NCBI RefSeq assembly: GCF_030272615.1
Contig: NC_081413.1
Coordinates: forward strand, 720,211,867 to 720,275,866
DNA length: 64,000 nt
From: Cryptomeria japonica
Taxonomy: Eukaryota > Streptophyta > Pinopsida > Cupressales > Cupressaceae
Direction: 5' to 3'
This document shows positions 56,201 through 64,000 of the stretch, piece after piece (position 1 is the stretch's first letter; each line of letters opens with the position of its first letter). The notes below the pieces were generated by a model. It was not told the origin of the DNA. It did not search any database and saw only the letters and a list, made by a program, of their open reading frames with translations. The translations under genes and the position numbers were made by a program.

Positions 56201-56900
56201 TTTTAAAGGGAAAACATTCATAATCTAATTGTTGGAGCCTCTCCTTGAAAATAGAGGACAAATGGATCATGTGCTTTAGAAGTCTACTAGATCTACTATA
56301 GGGGGTTGGAACACACACTACAAATACTCCTCTAAGTAGTTCCCAATAATACCAGAGGAATCGTCTATTGTGATCTCGTGAGGGAGCTTGTGCATCCTTA
56401 TCCAAATAGGCACCTCCTTGATAATTTTAGAATATGGGTCGAAATTGAGAGACTGTGCCCTAGCATAGTGCCCAACATTCCCCATGAACTGTACCCCCCT
56501 TTAGAATCTTAACTATATTGATATTTGAATGGAAGATGTATTGGATAAACCACGGTGCTAAGAAATTAATCCCTAGGATCATTCCCACCCAAGTATGAGA
56601 GACCCAACACTTAATGTAATCCGTCACTAGCTAGATTTCAATAAACTTGGCAATGATTGTATATTTTTTAGCCTTTCTACCTTTCAATGTAGGAAATGGT
56701 TAGGAATATGGATGTCCATAATCTCCTATGATCCCTCAATATTGACATTTCCTATATCCATCCATACAATTCTCTCGTTGCCTATCTTGGGTGTTAACTC
56801 CAAACCTTGGTTGAAAACCAGGCTTCCCATGGCTTGTGTTTTTGTCTACATATAATCCTCTGTCAAAACCTTCATTCTAGAGCTTCATTCACCTTACTTT
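53204..56900 (-). pseudogene. L1-type LINE remnant: ORF1, endonuclease and RT pieces
   Basis: In - strand order: an ORF1 part with a DUF4283-like LQQLDYECFPFKS...GHTIKFCEK knuckle (56405-56136); an endonuclease beginning with ETKMEKNQF (near 55460), then NVYWPNSIGDRMEVWDYFRKL and DDNFLVRGTSMRF (55347-55132); and RT blocks KAPSPDTFKIEFFQIFWHMV (54288 on), ASRLKMCLESLISREPSCF with KILDGIVIAHKFIH (54061-53789), LHRGDLLSPFSFLIL (about 53755-53710) and a damaged FADD-like LQIVDNTLF. GIPMVNKKIYVNHW follows near 53404. Many stops and shifts are present. There is no RNase H or poly(A) tail, so it is 3' truncated near 53204. Confidence 0.75.
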
Positions 56901-57661
56901 TTTCACTACACAAAACCTTCAATTGATGCCATTTTTACACCTTTGTTAATTTATTTATTTGTTGATTAATTTCTATTATTTAAAAAAAAAATAGATATGA
57001 TAAAAACTTATTTGTTTCAATTTAAATATTAAATGTGCAAGTTGCATTATAGGAAATTAGGAAAATAGACAATTTAATAATTTTTATCATATTTTGATTA
57101 AAAAAATTCCTAAAACTATTTTATAAATGATTTATAATTAAATAATTGAAAAAATATTATTTTAATATTTGATGTTTTTATAAGAAGGTGCCCAACAAGT
57201 TTCCTCAATTGGCTCTTGCTATTTTTCTAGTCCATGCTTCACAAGAAAAAGAAAAATAAAAGATGGTGATGGATGAGACTCTCCCATGGATACTCTAGAC
57301 CATTTGATGTATAGAGAAATTCAAATGACTAGGGTCCTCTTCCTCACCCTCTACTACTATATAAGTCTCCTTGCATATTTGTATTTGTATTTTTTTATGT
57401 TTTATGCTTTGACTTTCAAATACATTTCAACTCGAGGGGTGTGATTTTATATCCACTCCCCTTTAATTGTAGATGTGCTATATCATTTTATAAATAAAAA
57501 TCTACACTTATTCATAAAAAATGATATTTAGATATATGCATATATTGTTTTGTTCAACAACTTGATTTTGTGGTCTAAGAACCATCAAAATTGGGACAAC
57601 CCCTAAGACTATTTGACAATACCATGAACTTCCAATTTAAAATTAATCTACTCTACCCTAC
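56901..57661. other. A/T-rich spacer, nothing recognised
   Basis: Very A/T-rich around 56940-57180, with no ORF of note. Confidence 0.5.
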
Positions 57662-58720
57662 CTAAATAGAACAAAAATGATTGAAGCCACACAAAATACC
57701 CACTTTATAGCCTTGATACAAGAATAAAATTACAAGGCAAAAACTTGAATAAGGAATGGGGAAAATTACAAAAGTCTTTCCCATAAACCTTCTAGGAAAT
57801 ACATATTTACATTTTTTTTTTTGCCACAAGGAAATCCACCACCATGTTGTCACCATTGAATTTTTAGTAGTTAGAATAAAACATGTATGAATGCCCATGT
57901 TGGTCATCACCTTGCCTTATTTCTTTCTCCACGTTTAAACATTATAACTTAAAGTTTTATACTTTTGACCCCTTATTGGGTGGATGTCCTTGATGTCTTC
58001 TTGCATTAATTTAATATCCTCACAATGGTAGTCCCTTAACCAACATTTACCACCTTTCCCCATCATGGATTTCATTTTAATTCCTTGATTGGTCGCCCAA
58101 TCAATGACCATATTTCACAAAATACCAATGTGAGAGAAGTAGAACTTTCAAATATTTTTATCATATACTTAACTTCTTCAATGATTACACCTAACATCCA
58201 ATTTTATACTTCACCTCCTTACATATCCTCAATTATCATTTTTAAGTCTCCCTCTATCCATATCTTCCTCCAACCTTTATTCCTTGCTATCATTAAACCT
58301 CATAACATGGTTCCAGTCTTAGATAAATTATTAGTCTCAATTTCAAAATGATGAGTACATTCCATTTAGTTGTCCTTCCCAATTTATGAAAACTATCCCT
58401 CCAGCAACATCATCAGGGTTCTCTTTTCAACACTCCTTCAAATTTGAGCTCATCCTCCCCACATATGGACACTTCCACACAAATATTGTCTCCCTCTTGT
58501 ACTCCATATGCTTGTTACCTACTTCCAGACTTACTTCTCCTTTCTCAATAATCTATTTGCTTATCCCCATGTATTTCTCCATGTTTAGACAAGTTTTCCA
58601 CCTAATCCCAAATTATGTCCACGCCTATTCAATATCTTAAAAAATTCTTCAATTGTGTTCCAACCACAAATTTGACACTATCGGAGTTGCATAAACCTTC
58701 CAAATGAATTATAGATTGAG
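57662..58720 (-). pseudogene. 3' end of a second LINE: RNase H remnant
   Basis: On the - strand, KENPDDVAGGIVFINWEGQL (about 58440-58380) resembles the SKGNPGxAGxGGV start of plant LINE RNase H. A segment with RNKGWRKIWIEGDLKMIIED (about 58280-58220) and VIDWATNQGIKM (about 58105-58070) matches the later blocks (EGDS..., ADxLANxG). A T run at 57811-57822 may be the poly(A) side. It lies upstream of the other LINE in - orientation, so it is a separate, 5'-truncated copy. Confidence 0.6.
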
Positions 58721-59961
58721 ACTCTTTATCTTGATATACTAATGTCCTATCAAGCAAGTGAGATTCTTGAACATAAAATAAATCAAATTCCACCTCCTCA
58801 TAAAGATAATTTAAGACTAACTAGCCACACCATAATGTAAAAAAAAAAATTACTACCCTTACCTTTGTGTTTGCACATGACACATCTCAAGGGGTCATTC
58901 CTTCTGGGAGTTTTTATTCCGTCCCATGTAAGTGCCCTACAATTAAAAGATATCCAAAAGAGAGGATTTTATTGGAAACTTGGGTTATGTTCAGTTATGT
59001 TGTCATTGATGCCACTATATGTTGCAGATGGTCCAAAAGTGAGTGTTCTAATATTGTTGTGTAAGTATGAGGTATTTCCAAAAGGTTGGTGTAGTGGGAG
59101 TTTCAATATGTAAGAAACAATATTTATATAGGAAAGAGTATTTAATGTCTTAGTGGAAGAATTCTTTGTGTTCCTCTGGTATGTGAAGATTATGGAATGT
59201 AATTCTGGATATAATGTTTATGATCTATGTGTGTTGCATTATCAAGTTTGTAGGTCCTCTGTTGCTTAGATGTTAGATTTAGTTATTGTTGTTTCTGACA
59301 GTGGGGTGTCTATCAAAATTGGTCCAAAGAATGCTTGGTGGTTCTTTGATATGTGGATTTTAATATTGGAGCTTGGAGAAAATGTTCATTTGGTTTGTGT
59401 AGTGTTCCAGTTCAATTTTCTAGTGATGGTTTGATTAAAAAGTGAAGTTATGTTGTTATGAGTTTAGTGTTATTAGCTGATTGATATGGTAAATCTTATT
59501 TGGATCATACCTATTTGGTCTGGATATCCTTTGGTGGTTTAGTTTGGATATTGATATGGGCCTCATTGTGGTGTGTGTAGATTTGCATTATGTTTTGATC
59601 ATTGGAGGATATTTTTGGGTCGATTGGTTGGTGTGCTTTATTGTTCATCTACACATTTCATTTTATGTCTATATTTGAGGTTTTGTTAGTGTGTGTGGTT
59701 CATTGGAATCATCCGAGAAGGATGTGTTGTGATGTGTTTGGGTCCCCTTTATCTCTTGGAGTGGACCAAAATGGGTGTAATAAGTCTGAGTGGTTGAATT
59801 TATGTAATATTTCTTATTCTATCTATGGTCGACCCTCAATAAGGGTTTCAATTAATTATCTTGTATATATAGGAGTGTGGATGTATGAGATGTATGTGAA
59901 TTGAAGTAAAGTTGATGTGAATGATGCAAAAGTAGGTTTGATATAGTAGAAGTGTGAAAGA
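58721..59961 (+). other. Possible Copia LTR fragment, no gene
   Basis: Near 58996 TTGTCATTGATGCC resembles the box near the start of the other Copia LTRs here, preceded by TTGGAAACTTGGG. The sequence to 59961 is T/G-rich, with a TATATATA-like site near 59864. No matching end was found; the next element starts at 59962. Confidence 0.35.
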
Positions 59962-60029
59962 TGTTGGCATTGACAAAATTGCTCAATCCAGAGAACTGAT
60001 ATATGAGCTAAGATTTATCATTGATGTCT

Positions 60030-61096
60030 TGTTAGGTCCCGGAGACAACTGAGAGGGGGGGGGGGGGGTGAATCAGTTGTCAAATAAATTCAAACCAAAA
60101 CAACTTTACCAACTTAATGCTTAATATCAGTAAACCAGTTCAATATGTCGGCAGACAGATTTAACAGTTAATTGCTATACCGGTAAGGATTAGTGCATGA
60201 AACATAAAGACAAAGTCATCCGCAACACATAACACCAATATTTGTACGTGGAAACCCTGTAAGGGGAAAAACCACGGTGGGAAACCTTACCCACAATCAG
60301 ATGATACTATTGCAAATAGTAAGTGTACATAAATGGGGTCTGCACATGCAGAAAGGCCAAGTGCCTAGAGCTCACTGCTCAATCACAAAATGGGAGTCAC
60401 ACTAACTACAGTTGGATGGTTAAATCCAATAAGAATGTATTGTACAAAATAGCATCTTCATATGCTGGATTCAATACCGGTGTAGTTCTAATTGTCTTCA
60501 CAAAAACCCTCCTTCAATCTTCAAATGATGTCTGCATGTATAGCTCTGGTTATTCTCGCATATACCTTCACACAATCCTTTTTCGCATTCCACACTTGAT
60601 CTTACAAATAAGATCTTACATTTATACCATAACCTAAGACCAATTTTAGTAGGTCGGCTCTACAAGATATTTACAATAAAAGCATTTTACAAACAAAACA
60701 ATATCCGATGCAATAACCAATTGAAAATGTCGGCTTAATGCATTTACAACAATAATTAATCATCTCCAAAGGATGCCATGTTGATCTGGAAAAGATAAAC
60801 CTGCCGGTGTATACCCTGGACCTATTTGCCGGTAATAGCAAATATGCAAATGTGAATATACCAATAACCAATTCTCCAAGACAAGATGTCAAAATGATGT
60901 TTTCGACATTACCAAGTGTTTTCCATGCCATTCCAAGTGCCGGTGATCATTATATCCTGCCGGTGTACCATATACCGGTGACTGTACAAAAGTCACTTGC
61001 TTGCCGATGAATGATGTTGGATCTCCAAAGTGCTAGAGTTTTAGTAGGTGTTGACATCAATGACAAAACCATACCAAAATAACAACATGTCTAACA
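60030..61096 (-). repeat. Solo Copia-type LTR in reverse orientation (1067 bp)
   Basis: TGTTAG...CTAACA ends. In - orientation it starts TGTTAGACATG, has TTGTCATTGATGTCAACACC 30 bases in, and ends with a C-rich CTCTCAGTTGTCTCCGGG block. GGTTTCCCACCGTGGTTTTT lies near 60270-60290 (-). A G run of about 14 is at 60055-60068. Flanks GTCTT and GTGCT are a poor target duplication, so the boundary is less sure than the LTR identity. Confidence 0.7.
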
Positions 61097-61939
61097 GTGC
61101 TCGGTGAAGTGGTATCGGTAGAATGGTGTATTTCAGTAAGAAAAGGTGATGAATTACAAACACATGGAAACAACACTCGAAACAAATGACCAAAAGTTCA
61201 ATCAACTCAAGGGAAGATAGACTAATCCAACCGGTCTGTCATTCAAGAAGATCAGTCATTCTGATGATGATGAAGTCACAAAAGATGACTCAGGCAAGAA
61301 GACTTGAGGTTGTATACAAACCAAAACCTCATTGGAAAATAGGGGAAGAGACTTGATTCTAGCACAACAAATTGATAATCAAATAATGAACCGGCAATAT
61401 AGAATTGTAGTAGTATATCGGTACACTGGTATGACAGAAGGAAGATAGGTAATCACCATAAATCTCAGAGCGGTGATTGGTTATTCAGTTGTGGTGGAAA
61501 AAGGTGAGTTGGTGAGCTCGTGTCTATGTCAAATCACAAGTTGGTAAGGTCAACTTCAGTTATCATGCAGTCAATCATGATTACCTATGGATTTTCTAGT
61601 TCACACTTAATTGACTATACTCAACTCAGAAGTTATTATCTTTGGGAGATGCGGTGGCAGAATTCGTTGAACACTTGGCGAAATTGTTGCAAGGCACACA
61701 GAGAAAGAGTGGAAGATTTTCAATTTGAAATATTTTGAAATATGCATTTGCTTTGATTGAGGGAACACCTAAAGGTGTCGGCAGAAAATGTATAAAGTAT
61801 TTTTGAATTCATGTAGAAAGAATTGATCATAAAATTGGCAAAAAAATAAATCTTGTAGAAGGCGATCCAAAGTGAAGAGTAGAGTGAGAGGAAGTGCTAA
61901 GAGGATTTAGCACAACCGAGGGTGTTTGAGGTAGAGTGA

Positions 61940-62150
61940 TTGAGTGCAAAGCCGAAGGACAGAGGACCGACTGAGTGTAGAGCCAAAGGAAAAAGGATCA
62001 ACATAGTGTAGAGTTGAAGGTCAGAGGACCAAAAGAGTGCCAAGCCAAAGGTTAGAGGACCGATAGAGTACAGAGTCGAAGGTCAGAGGACCGACATAGT
62101 GTAGAGCCGAGAGATAGAGGACCGACTGAGTGCAGAGCTAAAGGTATAAG
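61940..62150 (+). repeat. Tandem repeat, about 36-bp units, in the Copia LTR
   Basis: About six copies of a unit containing GAGTGTAGAGCCGAAGG and CAGAGGACCGAC, with substitutions. It lies in the U3 part of the LTR. Confidence 0.8.
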
Positions 62151-62730
62151 AAGAAAACCAGTTTTGTGCAGGGCAGACACAACCGGTGTGGATAGAGTGT
62201 GATTCTCATTATGATCTGATCAAGCTATCAGTAGCTAATTCAATAGATCATTCATTTGTTGCTTTCTAACCATTGAAACTTAAATCCCTTAACCGGGTGG
62301 ACTTTAACATGTCCCTTTTATAAAATCCCTTATCCAAATAACATTTTAATGGATTTTCTTAAGTCATTTAATCAGGCCACCTTTAACAGGCTAAAGGCAC
62401 TAACCAGCCTTAAACAAAATCCCTTAACCGGGTGGCACCTAACAAGTGTCTTTGTAATCTCCTAACAGGGATGGCTCCTCACTGGGCATACTTTAGAAGA
62501 GTACAAATTTTGTGAGTTCCTACTCACACCGTGGTTTTCTCCCATTTAGGTTTCCACGAGATAAATCTTGGTGTCACTGTCAACTTTTCATGCACGCATA
62601 TTCTACTTTAGTGATTAAGTATATTGATGAATATTAAATAAGTGCTGATTAGAGTTAAAAGTTTTAATTGTGAAAATTGATCAAGTGTTGATTCACCCCT
62701 CCCCTCTGAGCACCAGTTGGGACTAACAAT

Positions 62731-62742
62731 TGGTATTAGAGC
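62731..62742 (+). promoter_or_regulatory. Copia primer binding site
   Basis: TGGTATTAGAGC, one change from the initiator Met tRNA site TGGTATCAGAGC, two bases after the LTR end. Confidence 0.85.
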
Positions 62743-62794
62743 ATCGGGTCCTTAGATTCAGAAGAATCTTAATCAGCTTAAGGAAAGATCTAAG

Positions 62795-63585
62795 ATGATG
62801 CCGAAGGAGGGTCCTCAGTTCTCTAAGGAGAATTACACCTTATGGTGTGGAAGAATGAAACTTTATCTAAGATCCCTAGGAGAACATTACTAAAATCATG
62901 TAATCATAGCGTACATTGAACCTTTAGAAACTCTCACTCTAGTTCAAATCAAGGAAAGGCAAGATAATACCGCTGCTATGGATTTGACTGTCAACACTCT
63001 TTCTAATAATGAATTTGCTGAGGTTTAATATTTGAAAATGACATTTCATATATGGAATAAGATGAAGACAGTTTATTGGGGAGATCCTCATGTTTAAAAG
63101 GATAAAGTAGATAGCCTGAGAGGAAAGTATGATGAGATGAGGATGTGGGAAGGAGAAAACATAGAGCAGTATAACGAGAGAATAAAGGATGTAGTAAACT
63201 CCATTAAAAGTGTTGGAGGAAAAATCTTGAGGAGGATGATGTGGTTAGCAAAATCCCGAGAACCTTGCTACCATAATATGCCATAAGGGTCTCTACTATC
63301 CAATAAATTAGATCCTTGGGAATAGTTAATGTATCTCTTGACTCACTGACCGGTAAGCTGACTACTTTTGAATTGAGCAATTATGACAACTGCGTACAAA
63401 AGATTGATTTTGCTTTCAAAGCCTCTATGATGCATGCACCAATAAGGAGAAGGAAAGAAATTGGAAGTAGTTCTACTACCAGAACAGGTCATTCCCATGA
63501 AAGTGGCAATTTGTTATCTGAGGAACATGAGCAAGATGAAATTGAAGCTCTATCGGCAAGAAGATTGCCAAGACGAAAAGGAAAG
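62795..63585 (+). pseudogene. gag: Copia gag, broken, truncated by an insertion
   Basis: FSKENYTLWCGRMKLYLRS at the start (the FxGxNYxxWxxxM block), RQDNTAAMDLTVNTLSNNEF, YDEMRMWEGENIEQYNERI, and then an open segment (63316 on) with DSLTGKLTTFEL and EIEALSARRLPRRKGK. These are UBN2/DUF4219 Gag blocks. There are at least four stops and one shift. The next block should be the CCHC knuckle, but the sequence is cut at 63586 by an LTR. Confidence 0.8.
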
Positions 63586-64000
63586 TGTAGACGTCTAAAA
63601 ATGGTCAATGCTTGCGGAATCATACTTTAACATTTGCACATTGCCTTATTTTAGGGTTTTTGCGTCGCATTAACATTTCTCCTATGTCACACACTTGCTC
63701 TTTATCATTTGCGAGCATCGAGTCCTTCTTCTACATTCTTCATTTATCTCGCTCTCAAATTTGGTCTTGTCGATAACAATATTTGTCATGATTTTGGTCG
63801 GTTTTATCTTGTCACATCAATGTGCGTATTCATTTGTCATTATTTTGGACATCGTCAATCCTAATTAGGGTTTTGTCCTCCTATCGATCTTGTCATCTTG
63901 CGATCGATTTGTCATCAATCATTGTCATTTTCAATCTTGTCATCTGGCAATCAATTTGTCATTGATAGTTGTTCTCTTTGTCAATTTTGTCATTTTACGA
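63586..64000 (+). repeat. Start of another LTR (TGTAGACG type), cut by window end
   Basis: TGTAGACGTCTAAAAATGG begins where Copia gag homology ends. Its first 19 bases closely match the Tat 3' LTR start at 22864; later sequence does not. The flanking GAAAG (63581-63585) is the probable target duplication. From about 63770 to 63995 words like TTTGTCAT and CTTGTCAT recur every 10-30 bases. Confidence 0.65.

Larger units (their letters stand above)
59962..62728 (+). repeat. 5' LTR of a Copia element, interrupted by a solo LTR
   Basis: It starts TGTTGGCATTGACAAAATTG and ends GGGACTAACA, followed after AT by the PBS. Removing 60030-61096 leaves about 1.7 kb. CACCGTGGTTTTCTCCC and GGTTTCCACGAG lie near 62530-62560, as in other Copia LTRs here. 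A 36-bp tandem repeat is at about 61940-62150. Confidence 0.75.

Noticed and set aside
60055-60068. G-quadruplex or regulatory site at the G run
   Set aside because: It is a single homopolymer run at the usual CCCCCTCTCAG end of a Copia LTR (reverse orientation), and its length may be an assembly artefact.

Overview
The window is plant nuclear DNA made almost entirely of nested transposable elements. I found no host gene, rRNA, tRNA gene or CRISPR array. The Ty3/Gypsy (Tat-lineage), Ty1/Copia and L1-type LINE remnants, the plant mobile domain (PMD) and the TE-in-TE stacking point to a large-genome seed plant. A conifer is plausible, but the sequence alone does not settle the species.

Layout. 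(A) 1-24318 is one Tat-lineage Ty3/Gypsy element on the + strand. It has a long leader, then gag, protease, reverse transcriptase, RNase H, a second (archaeal-type) RNase H and integrase (2027-9848), an antisense PMD gene (19225-22501, - strand), a polypurine tract and a 3' LTR (22864-24318). Its 5' LTR lies before base 1. All its genes are broken, mostly by stop codons that look like C-to-T decay. (B) 10074-17879 is a complete, much younger element inserted into (A) on the - strand. It has LTRs of 1199 and 1261 bp, a perfect GCAAT target duplication, a PBS, a PPT and one intact 1141-codon Gag/protease-like ORF, but no polymerase genes. It is a gag-only, non-autonomous retrotransposon (TR-GAG type). 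(C) 24319-51945 is an older + strand relative of (B), whose 5' LTR was hit by (A). Its gag is split by a 14.7-kb insertion at 28225-42937 (target duplication ACCAA). Its 3' UTR is split by a Ty1/Copia element at 43998-50663. Its 3' LTR is 50794-51945. (D) The 14.7-kb insertion has Copia-LTR-like outer ends. It holds a decayed ORF of about 1200 codons with no recognised family (31185-34801), two unusual degenerate repeat arrays and a solo LTR (41353-42286). (E) 51946-59961 holds two LINE remnants on the - strand and AT-rich spacer. (F) From 59962 a Copia element starts. Its LTR is interrupted by a reversed solo LTR (60030-61096), and its gag is cut at 63586 by another LTR starting TGTAGACG.

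How the parts may work together. The gag-only family (B, C) makes Gag with a zinc knuckle and a protease-like fold but must borrow RT, RNase H and integrase. A Tat-type element such as (A) is a candidate helper: the two share LTR ends (TGTAG...TACA) and Gag/protease layout. That link is inference.

Most notable: the intact gag-only element with its family of GGAC...GGTCC hairpins, including a 3-versus-1 copy difference between its own LTRs; the antisense PMD gene with a phase-0 intron; two oppositely oriented arrays of a TTAGCGCAT-like word flanking the Tat coding region; and the unrecognised ORF with its flanking arrays.
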